Source of the DNA: Haplomitrium mnioides
Lineage: Eukaryota > Marchantiophyta > Haplomitriopsida > Calobryales
Length of the DNA: 64,000 nucleotides
Direction of reading: 5' to 3'
Assembly: GCA_049999725.1 (NCBI GenBank)
Contig: JBNGIS010020409.1
Coordinates: 1 to 64,000 of the forward strand
Position numbers and translations under genes: made by a program. Below are positions 11,759-23,468 of this stretch, piece by piece (positions within the stretch are counted from its first letter, which is position 1; the number at the start of each line of letters is the position of its first letter). The notes under the pieces are model-generated. The model did not search any database and was not told the origin of the DNA. It saw nothing but the letters and a program-made list of their open reading frames with translations.

Positions 11759-12172
11759 CTCCTATTTGGTTATAACATAGGGAATATTATAAACATACGT
11801 AAGATAAAAATGATATCTGTGACTAAAGAACTCCAACACTACTGAAAATATCCATATGAAGAATAAGAGTATTGCCTCTTTAAATCCCTATCATACTCCT
11901 TTGAGGGAACGAGTACAACCACCATTATACATAGATTGATATGTCATTAAGTGACAAAATATATAAAAGAAATAATAATAAGACCTGCATTATTTAAGAT
12001 AATGTCAAAAGTATGAGAAACATAGATAAAGGCGATATACAAAAGACATAAAATAAAGTTACATCTAGAAAAATATCATTAGTAGTGTATATGAGAAGAT
12101 ATATTGAAGATAAATATAAGAATGTCGATAATATAATGAAAAAATCATAGAGTGAAATATATGTCGATGAAG

Positions 12173-12840
12173 TCATAATAATAATCTCAATAATCTTCGT
12201 AGTCCAAGAGAGTCCCAGAAATGTTGGTGTAGTGCTGGAAGTAAACCCTTCGTAAAAATATGAGCAATATTCTCTTTGCCAAAGATAACTTGCATTGATA
12301 TGGTCTCATTTTGTTGCTCATATGCGAAGAAAAACTTGGGCATGATATGTTTGATATGCTCTCCTTTCATAAAACTCTGTGAGACCTGCTGTACACAAGC
12401 CAAGTTATCCTCAAATATGACAATTGGGTTAGATATTCAAGGTAATCCACAATGTGAGTATATATGATCAATCATCCTTTGTAGGTATATACACTCCCCA
12501 CTGGCTTCATATAAAGCTATAATTTTTGCATGGTTTGAAGATGCACAAGGAAATGTTTAGCTTATACTTTTCCATGATAAAGTTGTAGAGTTATATAGAA
12601 ATACATAGCCATGATTTAGAATCGTTAAGATCCATATGGTATCCTGCATCCATATAGCGGGTACGATTTTGATCAATATTATTTGGGAAAAATAGTCCTA
12701 TATCAATTGTGCCTTGTAAATATATGAAAATATGCTTGATACGATTCCAATGCCATATTGTAGGTTGTGAACTGTGTCTTGCAAGCAAGTTCACGACAAA
12801 GGATATATATGAGCATGTTTGATTTGCAAGAAACATAAGA
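12173..12840 (-). pseudogene. Copia copy 2 RNase H
   Basis: Same domain as at 7073-7700. The minus strand has NLLARHSSQPTIWHWN, FIYLQGTIDIGLFF and YMDAGYHMDLNDSK with the catalytic Asp. The C-terminal frame MKGEHIKHIMPKFFF and AHIFTKGLLPALHQHF is better kept than in copy 1. The middle containing the catalytic Glu is frameshifted near 12480-12590. Confidence 0.85.
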
Positions 12841-13990
12841 GTTTCTATGGCAGAAAGATATGGTATCTTAGATTTGAGGATTGGCTCTATGTCTTTTCTT
12901 TTTCGGAAATTTTTTTTTTCTATTCACTGTTCTTATCTATATAGGTGATGTTGTTGGATGAGTTTTCCATATTAAATTGTCTAAGTACTTTCTTGATGTA
13001 AGTACTCTGATGCATTAAAATGCCATCATAGAGATACTAAAACTGTAGTCTTCAATAATATTTGGTCTTACCAATATCTTTCATTTTCCAAAGTTTTCTT
13101 AAGCATAGAAATAGTATACTTAAGTAAAGAATTGGTAACTGAATAAGTACATGTCATCAATATATAATGTGACAATAATGAATTCTTTGTAAAAATTCTT
13201 AATGAATAGACTTGGTGCAATGTCATCAAAGTGAAAACCCATGGTTATCATCCCATTGTGAAATCTCTTATAATAGATTTGATCACTCTCCTAAAGTCCA
13301 TAAATAGATCCAATGATCTAGACTACATATCTATCCTTGGCTATAGGCATGGATTGATGTATAAATGGACAATAGGTCTTTTCTCTCTAGATTACATCTC
13401 ATGGACTAAAGGTCCTCTCCTAGTACTACCACCACTAGGTTTGATTATGGTAGATGGTGAAGAGGTAGATGGGTCTCTAGATGGTTTTCTTTTGGAGACA
13501 TTGTCCTCATGAATATAATAGATATTTGTGGCTATAAGCTCTAGGTGAGCTTTCATGTAGATCTTGGTATCTAATAGCCTGCATAGGTATGGTGTCACAA
13601 CATCCATCTCATGTGTCATGAGCTTATGTCCTAGGAAAAACCTACTAGGAATCGGTATGTGATAACATCCATAACTAGGGCGCATGTGAGATCATAGTCT
13701 CTCATAGGTATTTTTGTATAGCCTTTAGCTACAAGGCGTATCTTATATCCAACAATTTTGCCTTTTTTTATTTTGCTTTTTCACAAAGTACAACCTATAT
13801 CCGATAAAATGAGAATTAGAGGGAACATGGAATAATGGTACAAATACCTTACTCTAAATCATAGAATCAAGTTCAGAATCCATTTCTTTTTTCCACCTTA
13901 TCCAATCAGTCATGTCTATAGCTTCTTTGACAGATCTTGGATGAGGCTATTTATCATATATAGTCTATGAAACTAGGACTACAAAATGAT
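12841..13990 (-). pseudogene. Copia copy 2 reverse transcriptase
   Basis: The N-terminal half is clearer than in copy 1: the frame at 13392-13685 contains THEMDVVTPYLCRLLDTKIY, the block holding the first catalytic Asp (usual form Met-Asp-Val-x-Thr-Ala). The second catalytic region corresponds to 13140-13200 and parallels the LYIDD block of copy 1. Stops and frame changes are common, and a poly-T run (12908-12918) interrupts the C-terminal part. Confidence 0.8.
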
Positions 13991-13999
13991 CATATGTAT

Positions 14000-15420
14000 C
14001 TATACTCTCTGTTTGCCATATAATCCATGTATTTATGTAGTGGATTGAGATCTCTTGATTGTCGAGGTGCTCCAATAGGGAGATGGTTGGCTATGATAGT
14101 AATAGTGTAGATGATGATGGTATTGGCACATTAAATCAGAAAGTATTTTCTTCATCAAAGCTTTTTGCCGAGGTTGAGAGTCTTTTAAGCCAAGGGGGTG
14201 TCCTCTCTTTTGCCTTAGTAATTGGTCACTTGCTGGTATAGAAACATCTTGAATTCTTGTAGGAGTATTCACCGCATATATGTGTGACCTTGTTATCTTT
14301 GCAATTTCATTAAATGAATTCGGCAATTGTTCGACAATTTTAGCCAAGTGAAGAAGTCTCTTGACCTCATCTTGACATTGCTTTGTTCTTTTATCCATCC
14401 TTGTGGTGAATCTGTTCTCCTATTGTAGTTTTTTCGATAATGAAGAAATTTTGTTTTCAAAAAGTGATGGAAAATGTCCTCATAAAAATGACAATCTGCT
14501 AATCTAGCTTGGAAGACATCAGCAGTGGATGGTTCAAGATAGCACATAATAGATGGAGATTCATATCCCACATATATGTCTTTTTATCTTTGAGGTCCCA
14601 TCTTAGTCTTTTTCGGTCCCATAATCGGAACTAAGACTTGACAATTGAAAACTCTTAAATATGATAGATCAGGTATATTATCATAAGCAAGTTGTTGTGG
14701 TGATGATGTGTTGAAAGTTGATGGCCTATATTTTAAAAGTGATGCAGCATGTAGTATAACATGGCCCCAAGTAGAAATCGGTAAATTGGTCTACATGAGC
14801 ATGGTCCTAGCAATTGTTTGTATGCTGCAAATTACTCTTTTGGCTCTCCATTTTGAAAATGGACATGGGCAATAGAGTATTAGGCATCTTTACCCATGGA
14901 CATACAAAAATCATCAAATTGTTTTGATGTAAACTCTCACGCGTTGTCAACTCGTAGGACTTTTATTGGAATTTGTGGGAATTGAACTTTCAATTTCAAA
15001 ATATGTGCTAATATCCTTGGGAAGACTAAATTTCAAGCAAAGAGTAAAGATACTTGTGACCACTTAGTTGAAAGGTAGATTACAACCAAAAAATACCAAA
15101 TGGGTCCACTGGGCATATTGATAGGACCACATATATTTGCATGCATCCTATCAAAAAACTTTGGAGTTTCCATAAATGTCTTGGATATTGTTGGTCGTAA
15201 GGCCAGTTTTCCTTGAGAATAGTGTATGCACGATTTAGTGATCATATATGGTCTTAAACTCAAAGGAATAGATTGAGAGACTTTAAAAATGTTTTGAAAC
15301 ATAGTCGTGCTTAGATGTCGTAAGCGATTATGCTATAGTATTGTATGATCAATATTTTGTGCATGAGTATGAAAACTTTGTATTTGCGTTATAAAAAAAC
15401 CAAGAGGATATGCAAATAAA
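14000..15420 (-). pseudogene. Copia copy 2 integrase and linker
   Basis: Unlike copy 1 this copy keeps the core. The minus-strand frame 15302-15033 holds RMHANICGPINMPSGPIWYF and STKWSQVSLL. In most copia integrases the first block reads His-Ala-Asp-Ile-Cys-Gly-Pro; here the catalytic Asp is Asn. The C-terminal part (VGYESPS-like block, SYLRVF equivalent) lies at 14500-14830, and the linker to RT at 14033-14400. Confidence 0.8.
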
Positions 15421-15930
15421 GTTTTTTTCATTATAGATTCTTCACGAGTGCACTTTAACAAATACAACACTTCTTGTTTTTAACAAGTGCTTGTATGTAT
15501 ATGGAAACCATTGTCTCTTATATCTCTTAAACTAATCAGGTTCCTAGTAGCACTTGGTGCATAAATGGCGGATTGTTTTTTATGGAATAGTCTTTTGTGG
15601 CAGTGTGGTTATTGTTGGTACCTTCCTTTCTTCAATTTGGTTACTACCCATTATTGTAGTCACATTTAGATGTGAGAGTGTAATCTTGGTGAAGTAGGAC
15701 CTTCATTTCAGAATTGTATGAGTATTGTCGTTATCAATGATGCATGTATTAATATCATCAAAAGGTAGTGCATTGTCTGTACAATGAATCATGTTGTTCT
15801 TTGTGTTTAGATCTTCTTACTTATCAATATAGTCACTAAGGGTATTTGTTTGTTCAAGGAATACACCATGATTTTCAGCTGCAACATTCTCGCTCATTTT
15901 CTTGTGCATATAATGCCACTAGGTGAGATT
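15421..15930 (-). pseudogene. Copia copy 2 protease and pre-integrase region
   Basis: Parallels 9863-10360 throughout, including CACTTGGTGCATAAATGGC at 15560 (SAIYAPSA equivalent on the minus strand) and the acidic segment near 15790-15890. Frames are more broken than in copy 1, and I cannot place an intact active-site triad. Confidence 0.7.
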
Positions 15931-16860
15931 GAATTCTACAAATTTTATGGGTATGTCCCATAGTTCCACATCATGTGCAGACAACTTGTCCCTTTGAATT
16001 TCTTAAGGAAGTTTGACTTTTGTTATTGAATGAAGCTTTGCCTTCTCTTCTTTCTCTTTGGATGAGTTGTCCAAAGTTTCCCCTTCCTCTACCTCTCCAC
16101 TTGAATTGTTGATTTCAGGCAGGTATTGGGGCTTTACCCATTTGAGAGTTTTGTCAAAAGGAACCAAATCTGGCCCTTGGTCTAGACACTTCTCTATTGT
16201 TTTATGGCCTTAAAAAAAGGGCTTCAGGTGTTTGGGTTGGAGGTAGGGTGCTTGGGGGTCTAACTTTGGAAAATTCAACAACAAGTCTTGATTTTTTTTG
16301 CTCATAGCAGATATTTATATATTGGGTAGACATAATCATGTTTGTTGTATGAAAGGTGGTGAGAGTTTTTTCAATCTGATCCTCTTGAGAAAAAGGATGT
16401 CCACATAAATTCAATTGTGATGTAATTCTGAAAAACTCACTATTATATTTAGAAATGGTTGGGAAATCCTTTACCCTCAAGTTAACCAAGTCATGTCTTG
16501 CTTTGGGCAAATGTATGGTCTTTGTATGGTCAAATTTGTCCTTTAGATTGTCCTTGAGAATTATGAGACTACTTTCATTTAGGTATTGGATTTTCATAGA
16601 ATCTGATAGATGGTGTCTCAAGAATACCAGTGTGTGGGCTCTTTTACCTTGGAATTATGTCTTTGTCTCTCAGGATTGTAGTCTTCAATCCTTTATAGAC
16701 AAGATAAGCAACAACATCTAGTGACCACGAGAGGTAGTTATCTCTTTCTATGGTAAAATTTTTGAAATTTTGGTTCTCTATTATTTAGAATGCTAGAAGA
16801 GTTTAAGGTTTATGAAGGATAAATAGCATATTTATTAAAAAAATGAGAAAAGCAGGTATT
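15931..16860 (-). pseudogene. Copia copy 2 gag
   Basis: The best-kept gag of the array: an open minus-strand stretch at 16202-16621 with LKDKFDHTKTIHLPKARH, FPTISKYNSEFFRITSQL and a Pro-rich end. A basic and zinc-knuckle region follows at 15940-16110 after frame changes. Its N-terminal part lies at 16630-16800 in another frame. Function as for copy 1: particle formation and RNA packaging. Confidence 0.75.
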
Positions 16861-16995
16861 AAGCTCTGTTTCGTTTTGTTTTTGTGAAACAGCCAAAATA
16901 GAATTTGATAACAGTTGTAGTATGGAAAGTGTGCTCCCTTTTCTTCTTGTTGTAAGCAAGAGTATGATCTTCAAGTCTTCAAGAAAATAAGTGTT

Positions 16996-17600
16996 GCGGT
17001 CCTCAATAGGCCCTCATAGTTTAGCAACAATGTTTTAGTAGTTGTTTATGTCTCTTCTTTCAGAAAAAGTCTTGAAAAGTTGGAGTAGAATCCTTGAATA
17101 TGTAATTTTGACCTCGACACTTCTGAATCAGACCTTGAAGATGTATATTGTGAATAACTCTATATAATAAAATTTGAATGTACTTTGCATTGTAGAGGGA
17201 AAACCTTATAGACAAATTGTAGCTATTGTGCCTACTTAGAATCTCTACACATTCTTGAGACAAAAAGTTTGTTTTCTCTATCTAATTTTATAAGAAAATA
17301 TGTTTTCTAGAAATCAAGATCTACATAGCATCTATAACTATAGTCAATCCTTTTACACTTATAGATTGATATATGCTAAGTACAAGATATTGTGTTCTCA
17401 AATCCTATAATAAAATTTTGTAATAGATTCTATTTGAATTTATAGTCTATAGATTTCTATAGGATTAAATACAAATATGGTATTGGTAGATCAGAATTCT
17501 AAATAAAGTGACATTTTCTCGATCTATATCATATTTGTATTCATGTATATGTAAATATGCTTGATTTCTGTTTAGAACTTTGTTAGCCTCCAATTTTATA
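16996..17600. other. Unassigned A/T-rich stretch between copia array and element E
   Basis: Homology to the copia leader stops at about 16995, before any LTR. From there to the start of the E repeat at 17601 I see only A/T-rich sequence with no convincing coding signature. Confidence 0.4.
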
Positions 17601-19406
17601 TGTTATTGCAGATGGAGGGCCAATAGCTGCATAAAAAGGAGGGAGTTGCTAACAAGCCCTCTAGTAGATACTATGGGGACTAGGGAGAGTTGTGACCTGA
17701 GAGGGGAAAGAGGAGAAAACCTCACACTATGTAGATCAACGAACATGTCTCCAAAATATGTTATAGCACTAAGAAGAACGGAGAAATCAACTTAAAATTT
17801 AAAGAATCTATCAATACTCCCTATTTTTGAATCTCATCCCAATGGAGAGAGCCTCTTTAGATGCATCCAACAAGCCAAATTTTGCTACAAATGGAGGTGT
17901 CTACGCAAAGATACATTCATATATCTAAAGGGTCCCTTTGAAAAATGGGATGGATGTTGACGGACCGAAAATGTCAACCAAAACTTATTTGGCTACAACA
18001 AAAAAAGCAGCAATTGCCACAAAAATGCACTAGTCATTGGAAAGTTCCAATGGTTGCCAGAAAGTTGCATCGGTTACCCGTGGACAATTGAGTAAAAATT
18101 TGCACACTTGAGGTTTTAGATGGTGTTTATTTTGATTGTTTTTGGATGCATTGGAAAGCTCTATTTAAGGCACATCTAACCAGCTATACTTAGTGGAAAA
18201 TGGTTACTTCTACCGGTTGTTATGCTCATAAGTATAGTTAATCAATTATAATGCTAGTTGGCTCATATTGGGATTCTTTGATACTCACTGTACGCATTTT
18301 GTATTTAAAAGGATAGATCTTGTTTAGGCGCTTCTAACAAAGTAAAAATTAAAGAAAATGATCGGCTGAAAAAAAAGTTATGATCAAAATTGAGAAGGAT
18401 ATACAACTCAAATTTTCCAAGACCCACATGCAACACATACTATATACATCACCGCAAAATACTTACAATCAAAACCTTGATTTACCAGATCATAGCATTG
18501 TTTACGTTGGGGGCATCTGTGAGAGCACATTTTTTGAAGCCAAACTCGACACTTACGAAACACATGGAACTCAATAAACCTCACTATGGAACTACACACA
18601 TGCATACATGAGAATCGTAGAGTCTTTCTAACATGAGGAAGACCATTCCTCTCGACTCCACTATAGATAGCTCAATCCATATACTCAAGTCCACCACAAA
18701 ATGACAATGCGTCATACTCCACTCTTTCAATTTGCCACCATCTTACCACTTCCAGCTCACTTGGATTGCCACTCTCCCCTACATGAACGCACATTCTCAA
18801 CCTCCCTTAAAGAAATCCCTCCACCACCCATCAGCCCGAAAAATAAGAAGGAGAAGACCAAGAATGAGAGAGAGACATCAACCAAACGCACGTGATCCCA
18901 AAACATTTTTGCCACTTCTATTTTTCTCTGATTTCAGCCAACAACATGTCCCTACCCCTTAACCATAAACATCCTGCTAGTCATTTCCCTTTAATTTTTT
19001 TGGCTGCAGATTCTTAAGAACTAGTGCTTCCTCCTCATGGCCCACTTGAGACTTAATAAACATCCCAATGATAGAAAAATGGTTGGCACTCACTTACTCT
19101 GCAATGGCAGATTTGTCAAAATTGCCCACTATCACTTTTACCCTCATTGTTGTCTTCAAATAGTTACATGGTAAGAACTGAAATATACTCTCACACACAC
19201 ACACACACACACACACAAATGTGTTTGTTGGTTCTCTTGATTTCTTCTATACCTTGCATCATTTTCCTTGAACCTACTTTAACTCAAGATTTAACACAAA
19301 TACAACTTAGAAGTGTGTTTTTTTTTCCTTGCTAAATACTTAAAATACTCCTATCTATAGATCATTTTAGTAGCTAAAAGAGCTATCCTTAGAAGCTCCC
19401 TTAACA
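17601..19406 (-). repeat. 3' LTR of element E
   Basis: On the minus strand the LTR starts with TGTTAAGGGAG at 19406, just after the purine tract AAGGAGGGG, and ends near 17601 with a sequence matching the 5' LTR end at 26615. The 17601-18310 part matches 26615-27325, for example AAAACCTCACACTATGTAG at 17718 and 26732. The 18311-19406 part has no partner in the truncated 5' copy. It contains a (CA)n run. Confidence 0.65.
19192..19217. repeat. (CA)n microsatellite
   Basis: Thirteen CA units in an uninterrupted run, inside the 3' LTR of element E. Confidence 0.97.
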
Positions 19407-19420
19407 TAGCCCCTCCTTGA
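19407..19420 (-). other. Polypurine tract of element E
   Basis: The minus strand reads GCTCAAGGAGGGGCTA directly before the LTR start TGTTAAGGG. A purine run at this place primes plus-strand DNA synthesis in LTR retrotransposons. Confidence 0.7.
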
Positions 19421-19979
19421 GCTTGGAGCATCCCTCCAAACATGAGAAACAAATTTTCACCACTGAAATGAGTAGCCAGATAATCTCGGTGAAGAACAAG
19501 ATTAAAAACCATGTTGAATGTTGGTGAAGAAGTCCACAAGTAGATTTGGTGCCAGTTGAAGAAAATCTGCCAATTGAAGTCGCCAAACAAAACCCTTGGA
19601 AATCTTGTGCATGTTGACTGAAGATTGAAGTGATAAAGACACAAGCTGACCAGGATACCAATGGGGAAAAATCCTAACAAAAGTAACTCTCAATGCATAG
19701 TAATCCCAAAATTTCCAACACCAATAAGACTGTTTGTGACCTTTGTTGGTATGGCGGCCTAATTCCTTTGACAAAAAGTAAGAGCTCTTTGAGGAATCTT
19801 TTTTAAAGACTAGAGGTATATGGAGAGAGTGTCTATTCGTTGGAAGAGGAGAAGTCAAACCCAACCAGAACCACCTACTATAGGATTGTACAACAGAGGA
19901 CAGCAAGGAATGTACACAAACACAAGGATGTTTTCACCAGGAATTACAAAACAAAGAATGGTGGAAAAAGGAGTAGAAA

Positions 19980-21219
19980 ATTGAAACACGCAAAAAATAC
20001 AACCATTAGGAATAGTACCATTTGACTCTATTAGCATTCAATGTAAATGCGAAAGGAGATCCATCCAATGTTTCCAACTATAAGAAGTCATTGGCATGGG
20101 CCCACACCACTCTATAAGGACCTAACCAATTACTCCGTAACTTTGGTGGAAAGTGCATTGCTTGGGTGTCATAAACCAAAACCAGGTCTTGGCTGCTAAA
20201 TGGCCAGCTGCGAATATGAGAGTCATGACATCGTTTGGTGAAAACCTTGGATTGCCCTCAATTTTCTGTGGCTTGTGTGCAAGTCTCATCCAAATTTTGG
20301 AGTCATTAATCTCTCTTGCAGAGATTTAGAATAAGGCAGCCTACTGGCTATAGCAATGCAAAGGGATGGAATCTGAATCTCTACTGGTCGAATGGCTTCT
20401 TGTCCATAAGTCAATTGGAAGGGAGTATAACATGTAGCTGCCTTGCTAGTTGTCCAGTATGCCCATAGAGCTGTAGGTAGCTATTCATCCCAATCCAAGG
20501 CATGAGAGTCAACAATGGTCTGCGAAATGCACTTCAACACTTTATTAGTGCTTTCAGCTTGACCATTTGCTTGAGGATGATAAAGTGCAAACTTCCTATG
20601 CTTAATCGGGTAGGTGTGAGTAAGGTTAGCAATAACTTTGTTGATGAAATGGGATCCACGATCACTAAATAAATCAAGAGGACATTCAAAGCGAGTAAGT
20701 ATACAAGAATACAAGATGTTAGCCATCGAGATGGCATCATCAGTTTGGAGAGCTTTTGGCCTCAACCCATTTGGTGACATAGTCCGTTGCAACCAAGATG
20801 AAATGATTTTTCCAATAACGTGAGCCTGAATTGATAGGACCCATGAAATCTAAACCCCACTTCTTAGAGGCTGATAGGGGCAAGCTGGGATGAAGGGGCA
20901 TCTCATCTTGAAAGTGAGTTTTGCCAAGGCATTGGCAACTATCACAAGTGTTCAAAAATCCATGGGAGTTCGAGAAGATGGTAGGTCACCAATATCTAGC
21001 AAGTAGGACTTTCTGAGTTGTTGTTTGCCCTGAAAAATGGCCACCACAAGCAGCACTATGGATTTCAATAACAACGTGGGAACCTCCGATGGGAGGAGGA
21101 AACGCCGTAAAACGCCATCTATACTTAGCTGATATAAAATTTCCTCCAAAATAGAAAATGAGGCACATGAACGAATAAATTGAGCATGACTTGGTGGCTC
21201 GATTATTGTAGTACAGCAA
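19980..21219 (-). pseudogene. Element E integrase
   Basis: Reading leftwards from 21219, the zinc-binding domain has its His pair in EIHSAACGGHF and its Cys pair in NTCDSCQ. The core begins WGLDFMGPI (first Asp), continues [15 protein letters not shown], then DLFSDRGSHFINKV (second Asp) and ANGQAESTNKVL (Glu). All three catalytic residues survive, though a stop or frame change lies near 20740. The C-terminus follows at 19990-20480: LWAYWTT-like, then YDTQAMHFPPKLRSNWLGPY and a LDGSPF block, a GPY/F-type end without chromodomain. It is followed by about 570 bases of 3' untranslated sequence and the LTR. Confidence 0.85.
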
Positions 21220-21569
21220 GCGGCAGTGAGAAATATAATAATTGCTTGATACTATGGGTGATTGGCCATTTGAAGTAACTAATCAGAGGTATCATGAGGA
21301 TATCATTCTGAATCTGCTTGAAAGACTAGATGCATATTCGATTCGCTTGTAGACCCAATGGAAGAAGATGTGGAATCGGTTTCTAAGGAGTTGACAAAGA
21401 GAAATGTTGGATCATGGTCATCTTCTGCCAAAAAGGAGGGATAAGTCTGGAAATTTGGTATCCAAATCTGTGCAAGATGGAGAACCAGGTATGTGTGACA
21501 GAAAATCAGCATGCCTATGCTTTGGACCAAGTCTAACTTCCACTGTGAATTGAAAATCCTGTAAGAGGA
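21220..21569 (-). pseudogene. Element E linker between RNase H and integrase
   Basis: Sequence here corresponds to the variable tether after RNase H. An acidic, Asp-rich minus-strand frame (FLAEDDHDPTFLFVN) is present at 21303-21530. No catalytic motif is expected or seen. Confidence 0.5.
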
Positions 21570-22060
21570 TCAGCAGAGTGCCAATCTGCCAGCTAATTCA
21601 GCCTTATTAACAATATACTTAAGTGCATCATGATTGACAACAAAAATGAACGGGTTTTCAAGAAGGTAATGACAGAGTTTCTTGGCAAAAAATACCATGC
21701 CCAATGCCTCACATTCAATGAGTGAATAATTGCGCTCCGCTTTGCTCAATTGCTTCCCTACATAATAGATTGGTCTCTCGCTCTTGTTTTGAATATGAGC
21801 CATGACTACTCTCATAGCTGTAAGGGATGTGTCCACCATTACATAGAATGGGAGGTTCCAATTGATAGGTGCTAAATTAGGAAGCAAAGCAAGGATGTCT
21901 CGGATAGTTTCAAAGGCAGTTTGCCAGTCTGCAATCATATGAAAATCTACTGAAGGACTCATGAGTGAATATAAAGGGGCTGCAACAAAAGATAGTTTTC
22001 TCACAATAACGCCGATAATATGTGGCTTTTCCCAAGAAGTGTTGGACATCTTTTACACCT
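21570..22060 (-). pseudogene. Element E RNase H
   Basis: Gypsy-type RNase H degrades the RNA strand of the hybrid during replication. The frame shows FYVMVDTSLTAMRVVMAH (first Asp), RPIYYVGKQLSKAERNYSLI, ECEALGMVFFAKKLCHYLL (Glu) and VNHDALKYIVNKAELAGRLA (Asp in the NHDAL block, usual form Thr-Asp-His). The domain overlaps the C-terminal frame of RT because of a frameshift near 21910-22050. Confidence 0.85.
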
Positions 22061-22990
22061 TTAGGAACTAGGAGATTAGTAATTATAGCTACTTTGGCAT
22101 GATCCGTATGCATTCCATGTATGGAGACCACATGTCCAACAAGGACACCTGCCAGAGCTAAAAACCTGCACTTCTTGGGATTTAATGAGATATCAAACTC
22201 ACGACAGCACCAAAAAGCAAGACTCGGCTTTTGGAAATGGCTAGTTGCTGAGTTGTACACCGTGAAATCGTCGAAATATATTTTGAGGCACCGTTGTGGA
22301 CTTGAAGTGAGAGGTTGAAAAGCTATGATCATTATCCCTTGAAAAGCACTTGGTGCGTTACAAAGGCTAAGTACCAGTTTATGGTAAAAGTAACACCCAA
22401 ATGGAGTAGTGATTGTAGCTAGAAGTCTGCTATCTAGGTGGATAGATATCTGGTTACAACCTGAAAAACCATCCATGAAGGTATAACATTCGTGACCTGC
22501 AATATTGTTAAGAATTGCATCAATAAAAGGAATAGGGAAATGTTTTAGCACGTGGCAGCATTCAAGGACTTCAACTCCCCACAAAATCTAGTTGATCCAT
22601 TTGGTTTTGGAACAATGACTATTGGGGAGACCCAATCTGTGAGTCCAGCAGAAGAGATAGTTCCCACATGAAGCATTCGATCAATATCTCGCTTCACAAG
22701 CTTAGTGTATTTGGGATTTAACCTATAGGGCTTGCAACGCACTAGTTGAACATTGTTCTTCAATCTAATATGATATTCATAAATGGAAGGAGGAATTCCC
22801 AACATGTCATCATATTTCCACACAAAGATATCGATATAATAAGTGACAAGCTCTAAAAATGCATGCTCTTGAATGTCACAAATCTGATCATAAACTCTAA
22901 GAGCCTTATGTTGGTTAGGATTGAGAGGAAGTTCTTTAAAACTTGTTGAGATTTTATGACAAGGAGTGAGTAGACATGAGAGTTGCACTT
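21910..22990 (-). pseudogene. Element E reverse transcriptase
   Basis: The RT begins with the FVWKYDDMLGIPPSIYEYHI block, then VQLVRCKPYRLNPKY, ISSAGLTDWVSPIVIVPKP and FCGELKSLNAAT. After a frame change near 22560 come HFPIPFIDAILNNIAGHECY, FMDGFSGCNQISI (first Asp), CNAPSAFQGIM and KIYFDDFTVYNSAT, where both catalytic Asp are intact. The connection (LNPKKCRFL, QHFLGKATYYRRY) follows. It lies upstream of RNase H in the same polyprotein. Confidence 0.88.
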
Positions 22991-23468
22991 CCTCTTCACT
23001 AGGAGGGTCTCATTGCACAAGGAACCATGGATATTGAGTGATGCCATGAAGCTCCAAGAATGTCTCCTGTAAAGCTTGGAAAGTGGAAGTCCTCTTAGGT
23101 CTCTACAAATCAATTGTAATGTGATGCAAGCTCCAAAGATTAGGTGCAATCATGAAAGTTCATTGTGGCTTGGGTCTAATGTAGCCACGAGAATGGGATA
23201 CTGATCTATATCCAAGGTAGATATTACCAAACAAGTGACCATATATTCTTGATCAAAAGTCATAGTAGGAACATTGCGGAGTTCTCCTAATGCTGGGACT
23301 TCTTAGCCATTAGCAACCTTCAAAATAATCTGTGAGAGACATAAGTGTGCCAGTGTATACCCAATCAAATGCATAGTCTTCTTTGTCATTTTGTTTATTG
23401 CAAATCAAGATGAGCATTTGGAGTTAATAAACCATCAATCCATATGCTATGGATGGGCTACCAAGGTC
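22991..23468 (-). pseudogene. Element E protease region (eroded)
   Basis: By position between gag and RT this should hold the aspartic protease. The minus-strand frames contain aliphatic stretches and an ID-G-like fragment near 23440-23460, but I cannot identify a secure Asp-Ser/Thr-Gly site. Frames are strongly broken. Confidence 0.45.

Larger units (their letters stand above)
6423..16995 (-). mobile_element. Tandem Ty1/copia array, two copies sharing one LTR
   Basis: Two internal copia regions lie head to tail on the minus strand: copy 1 (about 6634-11530) and copy 2 (about 11759-16995). They match across gag, protease, integrase, RT and RNase H with many scattered differences. Only one LTR-sized block (about 11530-11758) lies between them, and one lies at the left end (about 6423-6633). 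The right end stops in the untranslated leader at 16995 with no third LTR. This order (LTR, internal, LTR, internal) is what recombination between copies produces, rather than two independent insertions. Confidence 0.75.

Noticed and set aside
18380-18962. Small overlapping open frames in the E 3' LTR region
   Set aside because: Short, low-complexity, lying inside the LTR with frames in both strands and no conserved motif.
19351-19906. Minus-strand frames between E integrase and the LTR as an extra (env-like) gene
   Set aside because: The three overlapping frames are about 86-134 residues, hydrophobic in places, but without signal peptide or recognisable envelope features; best read as 3' untranslated sequence.
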